NCBI RefSeq assembly: GCF_018802605.1
Contig: NZ_CP069161.1
Span: 1,426,001 to 1,490,000, forward strand
Reading direction: 5' to 3'
DNA length: 64,000 nt
DNA from: Paludibacterium paludis
Lineage (GTDB): Bacteria > Pseudomonadota > Gammaproteobacteria > Burkholderiales > Chromobacteriaceae
How positions within the stretch are numbered: position 1 is the stretch's first letter; every line of letters starts with the position of its first letter. Positions 46,811-56,175 of this stretch are shown here, one piece after another. The position numbers and the translations under genes are program-made. Below the pieces are notes generated by a model. That model saw only the letters and a program-made list of their open reading frames with translations, had not been told where the DNA came from and did no database searches.

Positions 46811-48496
46811 ATGAGTACGGAAAACAACGCACCGGTTGTCAGCAATTTCATTCGCTCCATCATCGATGAGGACCTGGCATCGGGCAAGCACAGCACCATC
46901 GTGACCCGCTTCCCGCCCGAACCCAACGGCTACGCCCACATCGGCCACGCCAAGGCGATCTGTATCAACTTCGGCCTTGCCGACGACTACCGGGGCAAGT
47001 GCAACCTGCGCATGGATGACACCAATCCCGAAAAGGAATCGGACGAATTCGTGCAGGCGATGAAGGAAAACATCGCTTGGCTGGGGTATACCTGGGACGG
47101 CGAGGTGCGCTTCGCTTCCGACTATTTCGACCGCCTGTTCGGCTACGCGGTCGAGCTGATCAAGGCCGGCAAGGCCTACGTCGACGATCTCTCCGCCGAC
47201 GAGATGCGCGAATACCGCGGCACGCTGACCGAGCCGGGCCGTGACAGCCCGCATCGCAATCGCGCTGTCGAGGAAAACCTCGACCTTTTCATGCGCATGA
47301 AGGCCGGCGAGTTTCCGGACGGCAGCCGCACGCTGCGCCTGAAGATCGACATGGCGTCGGGCAACATCAATCTGCGCGATCCGGTCATCTACCGTATCCG
47401 CCGCGTGCATCACCACCGCACCGGCGACGCATGGTGCATCTATCCGATGTACGACTACACGCATTGCATTTCGGACGCGATCGAGGGCATCACCCATTCG
47501 CTGTGCTCGCTGGAATTCGAATCCCATCGTCCGCTGTACGACTGGGTGCTCGACAACATCAGCATCGGTTGCCATCCGCGCCAGTACGAGTTCTCCCGTC
47601 TCGAACTCCTGTATGCGCTGACCTCCAAACGCAAGCTGCAGCAGCTGGTCAATGACGGCCTGGTCGGCGGCTGGGACGATCCGCGCATGCCGACCATCGC
47701 CGGGATGCGCCGCCGCGGCTACAGCCCGGCCGGTATCCGCCTGTTCTCCCAGCGTTGCGGTGTGTCCAAGAGCGAAAACATCATCGACATGAGCGTGCTC
47801 GAAGGCGCCGTGCGCGAAACCCTGGAGAACGAGGCCCCGCGCGTGATGGCCGTCATCCGGCCGCTCAAGGTGACGCTGACCAATTATCAGGATGGTGTGA
47901 CCGGCTCGCGCAGCGCGCCGTTCCATCCGCATCACCCGGAATTCGGCGAGCGCGACGTGCCGCTGTCCCGCGAGATCTGGATCGACGAGGACGATTTCGC
48001 CGAAACCCCGCCGGCCGGCTGGCAGCGGCTGACCCTGGGCGGCGAAGTGCGCCTGCGCTATTCCTACGTGATCCGTTGCGACGAGCTCGTCAAGGACGAA
48101 AGCGGTCGGGTGGTCGAGCTCAAGTGCTCGATCGATCACGAGACCCTGGGCAAGAATCCGGTCGGCCGCAAGGTCAAGGGTGTGATTCACTGGGTGGCCG
48201 CTGCCCACGCCGTCGAGGCCGAGGTGCGCCTCTACGACCGGCTCTTCACCGTGCCGCGTCCCGATGCCGTGCGCGGCGAGGATGGCGAATACCTGGATTT
48301 CCGCCAGTTCGTCAATGCCGATTCGCTGACCGTGACGCGCGCCCTTGTCGAACCCGTGGTGCTGAATGCCGCGCCCGAAACCCGCTATCAGTTCGAGCGT
48401 GTCGGTTACTTCGTGACGGACCGCCATGACCATGTTCCGGGTTCGAAGCCGGTGTTCAACCGGACCGTGGGCCTGAAAGATTCCTGGAGCAAGTGA
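46811..48496 (+). CDS. glnS: Glutaminyl-tRNA synthetase GlnS
   Basis: 561 residues, class I synthetase charging tRNA-Gln. The HIGH motif is in [15 protein letters not shown] (~35-49), the KMSKS equivalent is [11 protein letters not shown], and [17 protein letters not shown] is diagnostic for GlnRS over GluRS. The two C-terminal beta-barrel domains are complete. Start ATG 46811 is chosen from the canonical N-terminus [14 protein letters not shown]; upstream in-frame codons lie in the ppk2 antisense. Direct glutaminylation implies that this organism need not rely only on Asp/Glu-tRNA amidotransferase for Gln-tRNA. cysS follows with a two-base gap. Confidence 0.97.
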   Translation: MSTENNAPVVSNFIRSIIDEDLASGKHSTIVTRFPPEPNGYAHIGHAKAICINFGLADDYRGKCNLRMDDTNPEKESDEFVQAMKENIAWLGYTWDGEVRFASDYFDRLFGYAVELIKAGKAYVDDLSADEMREYRGTLTEPGRDSPHRNRAVEENLDLFMRMKAGEFPDGSRTLRLKIDMASGNINLRDPVIYRIRRVHHHRTGDAWCIYPMYDYTHCISDAIEGITHSLCSLEFESHRPLYDWVLDNISIGCHPRQYEFSRLELLYALTSKRKLQQLVNDGLVGGWDDPRMPTIAGMRRRGYSPAGIRLFSQRCGVSKSENIIDMSVLEGAVRETLENEAPRVMAVIRPLKVTLTNYQDGVTGSRSAPFHPHHPEFGERDVPLSREIWIDEDDFAETPPAGWQRLTLGGEVRLRYSYVIRCDELVKDESGRVVELKCSIDHETLGKNPVGRKVKGVIHWVAAAHAVEAEVRLYDRLFTVPRPDAVRGEDGEYLDFRQFVNADSLTVTRALVEPVVLNAAPETRYQFERVGYFVTDRHDHVPGSKPVFNRTVGLKDSWSK

Positions 48497-48498
48497 GC

Positions 48499-49857
48499 AT
48501 GCTGACGCTTTTCAATACCCTGACACGGCGCAAGGAAGCGTTCCGGCCGATCGAGCCGAACAAGGTCAGCATGTACGTCTGCGGCATGACCGTGTACGAC
48601 TACTGCCACCTCGGGCACGCCCGGGTGATGGTCGTGTTCGACATGGTCGCCCGCTGGCTGAGGGCTTCCGGTTACGACCTGACCTATGTGCGCAACATCA
48701 CCGACATCGACGACAAAATCATCAAGCGCGCCGCCGAGAACGGTGAATCGATCGAATCGCTGACCGGCCGCTTCATCGCGGCCATGGACGAGGACAGCGC
48801 GGCGCTGGGCGTGCGCCGTCCCGACCATGAGCCGCGCGCCACGGCGTTCGTGCCGGGCATGGTGGCGATGATCCGACGCCTGATCGACAACGGCAAGGCC
48901 TATGCCGCCGGCAATGGTGACGTGTACTACGCGGTGCGCGAGTTCGCCGGCTACGGCAAGCTCTCCGGCAAGAGTCTCGAGGACCTGCGCGCCGGCGAGC
49001 GGGTCGGCGTGGATCCTTTCAAGCGCGATCCGCTGGATTTCGTGCTGTGGAAGGCCGCCAAACCGGGCGAGCCCTCCTGGCCGTCGCCGTGGGGCGAAGG
49101 CCGTCCGGGCTGGCACATCGAGTGCTCGGTGATGAGCGAGCATCATCTTGGCGAGCATTTCGACATCCATGGCGGCGGGGCGGATCTGCAGTTCCCCCAT
49201 CACGAAAACGAGATCGCGCAGTCCGAGGGCGCGCACAATCACGATTTCGTCAATTACTGGATGCACAACGGCTTTATCCGCGTCGACAACGAAAAGATGT
49301 CCAAATCGCTGGGCAACTTCTTCACGATCCGCGAAGTGCTGGAGAAGTACGACCCGGAAGTGGTGCGCTTCTTCATCCTGCGCGCGCATTACCGCAGCCC
49401 GCTGAATTATTCGGATGCGCATCTGGACGACGCGCGCGGCAGCCTGACCCGCCTGTACACCGCGCTCAAGGGCGTCGACGCGCAAGAGGCGGCGCCGGAT
49501 TACGGCACGGATTACGGCCGGCGCTTCAAGGCGGCGATGGACGACGACTTCAATACCGTCGAAGCCGTTGCCGTGCTGTTCGAACTCGCGGCGGAAGTGA
49601 ACCGGACCGGCTCGGCGGCCCTCGCGTCCGAACTGAAGTCGCTGGCGGGCGTGCTCGGCCTTCTGGGGCGCGATCCGCAAGCCTTCCTGCAAGGGGGCGC
49701 CGACGATGCGTCCGAGATCGAGGCGCTGATCGAGGCGCGCAAGGCCGCGCGCGCGGCGAAGAACTGGGCGGAGTCGGATCGGGTGCGGGACGAGCTGGCG
49801 GCGCGCGGCATTGTCCTCGAGGACGGCCCGCAAGGAACGACCTGGCGCCGGGCCTGA
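48499..49857 (+). CDS. cysS: Cysteinyl-tRNA synthetase CysS
   Basis: 452 residues, class I synthetase. HIGH motif HLGHARV at ~38-44, zinc ligands in the CGMTVYD (first Cys), [20 protein letters not shown] block, and KMSKSLGNF. The DALR anticodon domain completes it. ATG 48499 fits GGAG at 48486-48489 (spacing nine); GTG 48493, overlapping the glnS stop, would add two residues. glnS-cysS pairing suggests a joint transcript. Confidence 0.96.
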   Translation: MLTLFNTLTRRKEAFRPIEPNKVSMYVCGMTVYDYCHLGHARVMVVFDMVARWLRASGYDLTYVRNITDIDDKIIKRAAENGESIESLTGRFIAAMDEDSAALGVRRPDHEPRATAFVPGMVAMIRRLIDNGKAYAAGNGDVYYAVREFAGYGKLSGKSLEDLRAGERVGVDPFKRDPLDFVLWKAAKPGEPSWPSPWGEGRPGWHIECSVMSEHHLGEHFDIHGGGADLQFPHHENEIAQSEGAHNHDFVNYWMHNGFIRVDNEKMSKSLGNFFTIREVLEKYDPEVVRFFILRAHYRSPLNYSDAHLDDARGSLTRLYTALKGVDAQEAAPDYGTDYGRRFKAAMDDDFNTVEAVAVLFELAAEVNRTGSAALASELKSLAGVLGLLGRDPQAFLQGGADDASEIEALIEARKAARAAKNWAESDRVRDELAARGIVLEDGPQGTTWRRA

Positions 49858-49867
49858 GCCGACAGAC

Positions 49868-49897
49868 TTGTCAAGCGGCGTAGTTTGGCCGCATAAT
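49868..49897 (+). promoter_or_regulatory. Promoter of rpmE
   Basis: TTGTCA (49868-49873), an 18-base spacer and CATAAT (49892-49897) make a good housekeeping promoter directly after cysS. Confidence 0.6.
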
Positions 49898-49913
49898 GCG
49901 ATGTTTCCAAAGC

Positions 49914-49945
49914 GGTACAGGCAAAACCCCTGTACCCGATTTTTT
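49914..49945 (+). promoter_or_regulatory. Terminator-like hairpin in the rpmE leader
   Basis: GGTACAGG (49914-49921) pairs perfectly with CCTGTACC (49929-49936) and is followed by CGA and TTTTTT. It is downstream of the rpmE promoter and ends 12 bases before the ATG, overlapping the ribosome-binding region. It could be an L31 autoregulatory leader or attenuator, or a terminator for cysS read-through. Confidence 0.6.
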
Positions 49946-49957
49946 CAAGGACGAGCA

Positions 49958-50173
49958 ATGAAAACCGATATTCACCCGAATTATCACGATCTGAGCGTGA
50001 CCTGCTCCTGCGGCAACAAGTTCACGACCAAGTCGACCATGAGCAAGGAAAGCTTCACGATCGAAGTCTGCTCGCAATGCCATCCGTTCTACACCGGCAA
50101 GCAGAAGATCGTTGACACCGCCGGCCGCGTTGACAAGTTCAACCAGAAGTTCGGTGGTTTCTTCAAGCGCTAA
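49958..50173 (+). CDS. rpmE: 50S ribosomal protein L31 (zinc form)
   Basis: 71 residues. The zinc-ribbon cysteines C16, C18, C38 and C41 identify the zinc-containing (C+) L31. [20 protein letters not shown] and the end [12 protein letters not shown] are typical. AAGGA precedes ATG 49958. The paralogue without cysteines (ykgM type) is not in the window. A terminator follows. Confidence 0.97.
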   Translation: MKTDIHPNYHDLSVTCSCGNKFTTKSTMSKESFTIEVCSQCHPFYTGKQKIVDTAGRVDKFNQKFGGFFKR

Positions 50174-50190
50174 GCCGCTACGAAGCACTG

Positions 50191-50220
50191 AAAGGGCAGC
50201 GTTCGCTGCCTTTTTTTATT
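50191..50220 (+). terminator. Rho-independent terminator of rpmE
   Basis: GGCAGC-GTTC-GCTGCC stem (50195-50210), extended by AAA/TTT pairing and followed by TTTTTTTATT. A typical intrinsic terminator. Confidence 0.9.
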
Positions 50221-50233
50221 TGGGCCTGAGAGT

Positions 50234-51940
50234 ATGCTGACTTACACCCCGGATTCCGCGTCCAAGCTTCCCGTTCCCACGGAAAAACCCTGGCTTTTGC
50301 TGCTGCTCGCCTTCCTTTGGCTGTGGCCCGGCATTTTCGGTCATGACCCGTGGCGGCCGGACGAACCGTATACCATGGCGGTTGTCAGCGAAATGCTGCG
50401 CACCGGGAACTGGATGCTGTTGTCAATCCAGGGCGAGCCCTATCTGACCTATCCCCCGCTGTACTACTGGGTGAGTTCGGCGTTTGTCTCGGGCCTGTCG
50501 CCATGGCTGATGAGCCCCGTGGATGCCGCGCGGCTAGCCACGCCGTTCTTCATGGCCTTGTCCCTGCTGTTCGCCGGCTGCGCCGGCCGCGAGCTGATTG
50601 GCCGTCGTCATGGCCGCAGCGTCGTGCTGATCATGATGGGTTGCCTGGGGCTGATGGATACCGGGCATCAATTGACGCCGGTGGTCGCCGGTTTCGCGGG
50701 TTTCTCCGCGGCCTTTTATGCGTTGATCCTGGCCTTGCGCTCTCCGGCCCTGGGCGGCGTGCTGCTGGGGGCCGCCAGCGTCGTGCTGTTCCTTTCCTCG
50801 AGCTTGCTGGAGGTCATGCTGGTGTGGGCCGTGGCGGTCATGCTGCCGGCCTTTGCCGCGTGGCGCACCCGCCGTTACGTCATCACGCTCGCCATGGCCC
50901 TGCTGTTCGGCTTGCCCCTGGCGCTGATCTGGCCGATGAAACTGGCGGCCAGCCATCCGGCCATGTTCGATTTGTGGTGGTCGGCCCATGCCCTCGGACC
51001 GCTGGAAGGCTTCAGCCATCTGGGACTGTTCCACGATGTCGGCTACTATTTCATCACTTCGATCTGGTACGCCTGGCCGGCCTGGCCGCTGGCCGCCTGG
51101 ACCCTGTGGCGCAGCCGCCGTTACGATGAGCCCTTGCTGCAACTGCCCCTGATGTTCTTCGCGATCATCATCCTGCTTTTGACGTTTTCCGATCGGCAGG
51201 CCACCGAACATGCCATGCCGCTGCTGTTGCCGATGGCCCTGCTTGCCGCCATCGAGCTCGATTCGGTCAAGCGCGGCGCGGCCGCCTTTCTTAACTGGTT
51301 CGGGTTGATGACGTTCGGTTTTTTCGGGCTGGTGCTCTGGTTGGGGTGGTTCGCCCTGCACTTTGGCTGGCCCGGGAAACTTGCCGAGCGCGCCGCCTAC
51401 CTGAGTCCGTTTTACCGGCCCGAGCCGGCGGTGATTGCGCCGATGGTCGCTGTCGTCGCCACCTTGGTGTGGGGATGGGCGGTGACCCGGCGCAATCTGC
51501 GCGGGCGGCAGGCCGTCACCAATTGGGCCGCCGGACTCACCTTGTTCTGGGGATTGGCGGCGACACTCGCCTTGCCGTGGGTGAACTCCTTCAAGAGCTA
51601 CGGTCCGGTGGTGGAGCGCATGGAGGCGCAATTGCCGGTCGGGGTGGACTGCGTGGGTGTGGCAAAGAAAAACATGATGGCGCGCATCAGTTGGGACTAC
51701 TATGCGCATCGCACCTTGAAAGCCTTTGACACGGATCAGGATTCCTCGTGCAGTTACCGGCTGATCATGAGGCCGCGCGATGAGGCGACTGTCGACGTGC
51801 CTGGCTGGAAAGACATCTGGGTCGGCAGCCGTCCTCGCGAAAAGCGCGAGATTTTCGTGCTGCAGCAGCGGGTTGCCGTCCCCGCGGCCGGCAAAGCGCG
51901 GGACATGCCGGACAGCACAAAAGATTTCGTCATCGATTGA
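50234..51940 (+). CDS. ArnT/PMT-like membrane glycosyltransferase
   Basis: 568 residues with ~11-13 membrane helices, GT-C fold. The first periplasmic loop holds HDPWRPDEPYTMAVVSEMLR, the ArnT-like catalytic Asp motif (DEPYTM), then PPLYYWVSSAF. Such enzymes move a sugar from a polyprenyl-phosphate carrier to lipid A or protein; the substrate is unknown and no arnBCAD genes are present. It lies alone between two terminators. Confidence 0.85.
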   Translation: MLTYTPDSASKLPVPTEKPWLLLLLAFLWLWPGIFGHDPWRPDEPYTMAVVSEMLRTGNWMLLSIQGEPYLTYPPLYYWVSSAFVSGLSPWLMSPVDAARLATPFFMALSLLFAGCAGRELIGRRHGRSVVLIMMGCLGLMDTGHQLTPVVAGFAGFSAAFYALILALRSPALGGVLLGAASVVLFLSSSLLEVMLVWAVAVMLPAFAAWRTRRYVITLAMALLFGLPLALIWPMKLAASHPAMFDLWWSAHALGPLEGFSHLGLFHDVGYYFITSIWYAWPAWPLAAWTLWRSRRYDEPLLQLPLMFFAIIILLLTFSDRQATEHAMPLLLPMALLAAIELDSVKRGAAAFLNWFGLMTFGFFGLVLWLGWFALHFGWPGKLAERAAYLSPFYRPEPAVIAPMVAVVATLVWGWAVTRRNLRGRQAVTNWAAGLTLFWGLAATLALPWVNSFKSYGPVVERMEAQLPVGVDCVGVAKKNMMARISWDYYAHRTLKAFDTDQDSSCSYRLIMRPRDEATVDVPGWKDIWVGSRPREKREIFVLQQRVAVPAAGKARDMPDSTKDFVID

Positions 51941-51950
51941 CCCCCTGAAA

Positions 51951-51981
51951 AACCTTGCCCGAACCGGCGAGGTTTTTTTTT
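51951..51981 (+). terminator. Rho-independent terminator after the ArnT-like gene
   Basis: AACCTTGCC (51951-51959) pairs with GGCGAGGTT (51966-51974) including one G-U pair; a run of nine Ts follows. Confidence 0.88.
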
Positions 51982-52069
51982 CGGGTGGTGGGCATGACCG
52001 TTTCTTGAAAGCCGGGACCTGCCCGGAGGGGTAGAGTTGGAATCTCCTTCATCATTTGGCCGATAGACC

Positions 52070-52651
52070 ATGCCTGCTATCCGTGTTCCTCCTTCTTTTT
52101 CACGGTTGACGCGTTGCGACGCGTTTCGCGCTCCAGCGGACGGGGCGCGGCGCTATATGTCCGCGCGCCGCTGCGAAATCCAACCAACTTGTGTCGAGAC
52201 CAGGCCCGCGCTGAAAAGCCGTCTACTCGCCTCGCTGCAACGTGTGACAGGATGGTTGCGTCCTGGGGCGCGTCATCGCGATCTGTATTCGGCGCCTCCC
52301 GGCGCTTACAACCCTGTCGTGCGAGCCCAATCCATCGTCGCCCGTTTTTTCCGGGATATGGACCGGATGGAAACGCTTTTCTCCCGGTTGACGGAGGGGG
52401 GCGGTGACTGTGACCAGAATCGGCTGCTGGATTTCAGTGAGGAGATCGCCGCCAAAATGGAGTCGGCTTGCCGGGCGTTAAGTGCGCTGAGGCCTTCCGC
52501 CATGGCGCGTCTTCGCGGTGGATTTTCGCTGTTAACAAGCCGGGACAATGCGCTGCTCGTCGAACATATCGACCTTTCCCTACAAAAAGTGCGCGAGAGA
52601 GCCGATGCGGCTGCGCAGGAAAATTGGCGCTGTTTGTCCGCTGAGGGTTGA
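52070..52651 (+). CDS. Orphan protein of unknown function
   Basis: 193 residues, no family recognised. The N-terminus (~1-75) is basic and poorly structured (MPAIRVPPSFSRL, many Arg and Cys); residues ~80-185 are predicted helical and amphipathic (RAQSIVARFFRDMDRMETLF, then DFSEEIAAKMESACRALSAL and VEHIDLSLQKVRERADAAAQ). No signal peptide or membrane helix. Codon use is less GC-biased than its neighbours. The Shine-Dalgarno is weak. It stands alone between a terminator and a ~600-base gap. A secreted effector or accessory gene is conceivable, but nothing proves it. Confidence 0.5.
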   Translation: MPAIRVPPSFSRLTRCDAFRAPADGARRYMSARRCEIQPTCVETRPALKSRLLASLQRVTGWLRPGARHRDLYSAPPGAYNPVVRAQSIVARFFRDMDRMETLFSRLTEGGGDCDQNRLLDFSEEIAAKMESACRALSALRPSAMARLRGGFSLLTSRDNALLVEHIDLSLQKVRERADAAAQENWRCLSAEG

Positions 52652-53245
52652 TCGCATGGCCGAGGATGGACGATGCGGATGGAACGGAATGAAGGCTGGT
52701 CCGGCAAGACCTGAACTTGTCGCGGCAAGGCAGGGTCGAGGGCAGGTCTGAAACGGGTGAAAACGCCACGCGCGTGATCATGTGGTGGATCGCGCCGGGT
52801 TTTGACCGATCAGGCTGGCACCATCCTGACGGGCGTTCTTTATGAAGGGCGGGAGTGGAGGAGCATGGCGTGCCGCCTCCATGTCCTGGTCTGTAATCAG
52901 CCCGCAGTGCCACGCACGCTTGTCGTCATCGGTGCGCAACGGTGTGGTGTGGGCTTCAGCCCCCAGCGGTGGGGATGAGGTTGTTGAGGCGTGGCCTGGG
53001 TCAGATTTGCGCCGGTGGTTTGGTGGTGCATGCCGTTGTTTCTTCGATGGTTTTTGGGCAGCGCCATTGTGGTTCGTGGTTGAGTCGGGCCGAGGCATCG
53101 GCGCTGTGGCGTTGTCGAGCTTTGCATGCTGTCCGTTCTTTCGTTGAGTGAAGGGCTTCCTGGAGTATGTCGGGGGTGCGGGGGGATGGCTTGCAAAAAA
53201 CGGTCATGCGGCGGGGAAGAGGGACGCCATGCGGCGCCCCGGATT
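52652..53245. other. 594-base region without a well-supported gene
   Basis: The region is lower in GC and has asymmetric T/G-rich plus-strand stretches. The best candidate reading frame is on the minus strand, 53098-52778 (106 codons), ending with WHCGLITDQDMEAARHAPPL, PPFIKN and GASLIGQNP, which looks protein-like in its last 45 residues; the first half is rich in His, Pro, Asn and Thr with codons such as CCA, ACA and TCA that are rare in neighbouring genes, and no ribosome-binding site is visible. It may be a decaying or recently acquired small gene. I see no repeat, tRNA or mobile-element end. Confidence 0.4.
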
Positions 53246-55207
53246 TCAGACTTGCAGCTCGGGCCGGTTGCGGAACAGTTCCAGTGCCTCGGGGTTGGCG
53301 AGCGCGGTGATGTTGAGCACCGGTTCATCGTGGATCACGTTTTTCACCGCCAGTTCCACAATCTTGCCGCTCAGAGTGCGGGGAATGTCGGTGACCTGGA
53401 CGATGCGCGCCGGCACATGGCGCGGCGTGGCGCCCTTGCGGATCCGGTCCTTGATGTGCAGGGTCAGTTCCTCGTTGAGTACCCGGCCTGGTTTGAGGCG
53501 CACGAACAGCACCACGCGCTCGTCGTCTTCCCAGCGCTGGCCGACGGCGATCGACTCCACCACGTCGTCGAAGGTTTCCACCTGACGGTAGATCTCGGCG
53601 GTGCCGATACGCACGCCTCCCGGATTGAGCACGGCATCCGACCGCCCATAGATGATCACGCCATCGTGTTCGGTGATTTCGGCGAAGTCGCCGTGGCACC
53701 AGACCCCCTCGAAGCGTCCGAAGTAAGCGCTGCGGTAGCGCGAACCGTCCGGGTCGTTCCAGAAGCCTACCGGCATGGACGGGAAGGGGCCGGTACAGAC
53801 CAGTTCCCCCTTTTCCTTGCGTAGCGGCCGTCCCTGCTCGTCGACCACGTCGACCGCCATGCCAAGTCCCCGGCACTGCAGCTCTCCGCGCCATACCGGC
53901 AGGTTGCCGCAGCCCAGGGCGAAGCAGGAGACAATGTCGGTGCCGCCAGAGATCGAGGCGAGGTTGATGTCCTGCTTGACGGACTGATAGACCCAATCGA
54001 AGCTTTCCGCCACAAGGGGGGAGCCGGTCGAGAACATCGTCCGGAGACTGTCCAGCCGGTAGTGCTCTTTCGGAATCAGCCCCTGCTTTTTCAAGCCATC
54101 GATGTATTTGGCCGAGGTGCCGAAATGGGTGCAGCCCTGATCCTGGGCATAGTCCCACAGAATATGGCCGTTGGCGGCGAACGGCGAGCCGTCGTAGAGC
54201 ATCAGCGTAGCGCCGCTGGCCAGTCCGCTGACCAGCCAGTTCCACATCATCCATCCGCAGGTGGTGAAGTAGAAGAAGCGGTCATTTTCGTGAAGGTCGG
54301 CGTGCAGCTGGTGTTCTTTCAGATGCTGCAGCAAAGTGCCGCCCGTGCCATGGACAATGCATTTGGGTTTGCCCGTGGTTCCGCTGGAATAGAGGATGAA
54401 GAGCGGATGGTCGAACGCCACCCGCTCGAACACCGGCGCGGCCGGCGCGAACGGCGCCACGAAGTCGGCTAACGTCACGGCGCGCGGCACAGTGCGCGCG
54501 AAATCGTCGGTTTTGCCGACATACGGCACGACCACGATGCGTTCGACCGAAAGCAGGCTGTTGGAAAGATCGCGGATCTTGTCGCCGATCTCGATGATCT
54601 TGCCGTTGTACCAGTAACCGTCCGGGCAGAACAAGAGGCGCGGCGCGGTCTGGCCGAAGCGGTCGAGCGCGCCTTCGAGTCCGAAATCCGGCGAACAGCT
54701 GGTCCAGATCGCGCCCAGGCTGCTGGCCGCCAGCATGGCGGCGAGGGTGGCCGGCATATTGGGCATGAAGCCGGCGACGCGGTCGCCCTTGGCGATGCCG
54801 TGGGCGCGCATGGCCTGCTGCAGTCGGGAAACCTCCGCGCGCAGCTGATCGTGCGTCAAACTTTCTTCCAGCTGGTCTTCGCCCAGAAAGGTCAGGGCGG
54901 TGCCGTCGCCGGTGCGGCGCAGCAGGTTTTCCGCATAGCTTAACCGCGCCTCGGGAAAAAACCTCGCGCCGGGCATCGCGTTCGCCTCGGCGAGCGCCAC
55001 ATTTCCCTTGTCGCCGATCACACCGCAATAATCCCAGACCAGGGACCAGAACGCGCCGGGGTCCTCGATGGAGGCTTGCCACAGGCTCGGGTAATCGGGC
55101 AGCGGCGTCCCCCAGTGGGCACGGGCCAGTTTGGTGAATGCGGTCAGGTGCGAGGCGGCGAGGCGCGCCGGCCCGGGGCGCCAGAGCGGCGCCGGTGTGT
55201 TGTTCAT
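53246..55207 (-). CDS. aacS: Acetoacetyl-CoA synthetase
   Basis: 653 residues, adenylate-forming enzyme converting acetoacetate, ATP and CoA to acetoacetyl-CoA. Motifs FILYSSGTTGKPKCIVHGTG (A3), ISGGTDIVSCFALG and the C-terminal PRTLSGKIVELAVKNVI Lys motif distinguish it from Acs (no WWQTETG). It ends the liu operon, where it activates the acetoacetate released by HMG-CoA lyase. AGGAGAACCT precedes the ATG. It is 61 bases from liuE. Confidence 0.95.
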   Translation of the reverse strand: MNNTPAPLWRPGPARLAASHLTAFTKLARAHWGTPLPDYPSLWQASIEDPGAFWSLVWDYCGVIGDKGNVALAEANAMPGARFFPEARLSYAENLLRRTGDGTALTFLGEDQLEESLTHDQLRAEVSRLQQAMRAHGIAKGDRVAGFMPNMPATLAAMLAASSLGAIWTSCSPDFGLEGALDRFGQTAPRLLFCPDGYWYNGKIIEIGDKIRDLSNSLLSVERIVVVPYVGKTDDFARTVPRAVTLADFVAPFAPAAPVFERVAFDHPLFILYSSGTTGKPKCIVHGTGGTLLQHLKEHQLHADLHENDRFFYFTTCGWMMWNWLVSGLASGATLMLYDGSPFAANGHILWDYAQDQGCTHFGTSAKYIDGLKKQGLIPKEHYRLDSLRTMFSTGSPLVAESFDWVYQSVKQDINLASISGGTDIVSCFALGCGNLPVWRGELQCRGLGMAVDVVDEQGRPLRKEKGELVCTGPFPSMPVGFWNDPDGSRYRSAYFGRFEGVWCHGDFAEITEHDGVIIYGRSDAVLNPGGVRIGTAEIYRQVETFDDVVESIAVGQRWEDDERVVLFVRLKPGRVLNEELTLHIKDRIRKGATPRHVPARIVQVTDIPRTLSGKIVELAVKNVIHDEPVLNITALANPEALELFRNRPELQV

Positions 55208-55268
55208 AGGTTCTCCTGGCTATCTCGCAGTGGCTGCCGGCTGTCATGCCGGCTTGTTTTTCGTTGGG

Positions 55269-56171
55269 TCAGCTCGCCGCTGCCGGCGCGCCGAACGCCC
55301 GGGCGACCTTCGAGGCCGGTTCCCGGCCGAGGGCCTGGCTGACGAAGCCCGCCGCGTCGAGCAGGGCCGGCAGGTCAACGCCGGTGACGAAGCCTTCCCG
55401 TTCCAGCATCCATGCGACATCCTCTGTCGCGACGTTGCCGGATGCCCCTCGAGCATAAGGGCAGCCTCCCAATCCCGCAACCGAGGCGTCGAAGGTGCGA
55501 AGGCCCGCATCCAGCGATGCGCGGATGTTGGCGATCGCCATGCCGTAAGTGTCGTGGTAATGACCGGCCAGATGCGCGACCGGCACCATGCGGCTCACGG
55601 CGTCGAGCATCGCCAGTATCCTGCCGGGCGTGCCGGTGCCGATGGTGTCGCCCAGCGAGATCTGGTGGCAGCCCAGCTGGAACAGCTTGTCGGCCACTTC
55701 GGCCACCGTGCCCGGGGCGATATCGCCCTCGTAGGGGCAGGCCGCCACGCAGGAGACATAACCGCGGACGCGGATGCCGGCGCCGAGCGCTTCGCGGATC
55801 ACCGGCGCGAAGCGCTCCAGGCTCTCCTCGATGCCGCAATTGATATTTTTCCGGCTGAAGGTTTCGCTGGCCGCGCCGAATACCGCGATATCCCTCGCTC
55901 CGGCGGCCATGGCGGCTTCCAGTCCTTTCAAATTGGGTACCAGTACCGGATAGCGGATGCTCCCGCCGGTGTCGAGGCGCGACAGCAGCTCGGCCGATCC
56001 GGCCATTTGCGGAACCCATTTGGGCGAGACGAAGGCGCCGGCCTCGATGTCCTTGAGTCCGGCGGCGGCGAGTTTGCGAATCAGTTCGTGCCGGATATCG
56101 ATGCTCAATTCCCGGGACTCGTTTTGCAGGCCGTCGCGCGGCCCGACTTCAACAAGCGTGACCTGTCTCAT
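55269..56171 (-). CDS. liuE: Hydroxymethylglutaryl-CoA lyase
   Basis: 300 residues. TIM-barrel lyase splitting HMG-CoA into acetyl-CoA and acetoacetate. N-terminal VEVGPRDGLQNE binds metal and substrate; the signature GLGGCPYARGASGNVATEDV carries the active-site Cys. It is the last step specific for leucine breakdown. Four bases separate it from liuD. Confidence 0.95.
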   Translation of the reverse strand: MRQVTLVEVGPRDGLQNESRELSIDIRHELIRKLAAAGLKDIEAGAFVSPKWVPQMAGSAELLSRLDTGGSIRYPVLVPNLKGLEAAMAAGARDIAVFGAASETFSRKNINCGIEESLERFAPVIREALGAGIRVRGYVSCVAACPYEGDIAPGTVAEVADKLFQLGCHQISLGDTIGTGTPGRILAMLDAVSRMVPVAHLAGHYHDTYGMAIANIRASLDAGLRTFDASVAGLGGCPYARGASGNVATEDVAWMLEREGFVTGVDLPALLDAAGFVSQALGREPASKVARAFGAPAAAS

Positions 56172-56175
56172 GGGC

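Noticed and set aside
52842..53147. Plus-strand frame of 101 codons in the 52.6-53.2 kb gap.
   Set aside because: Its Trp/Cys/Ser-rich composition is random-looking; the minus-strand frame is the better, though still weak, candidate.
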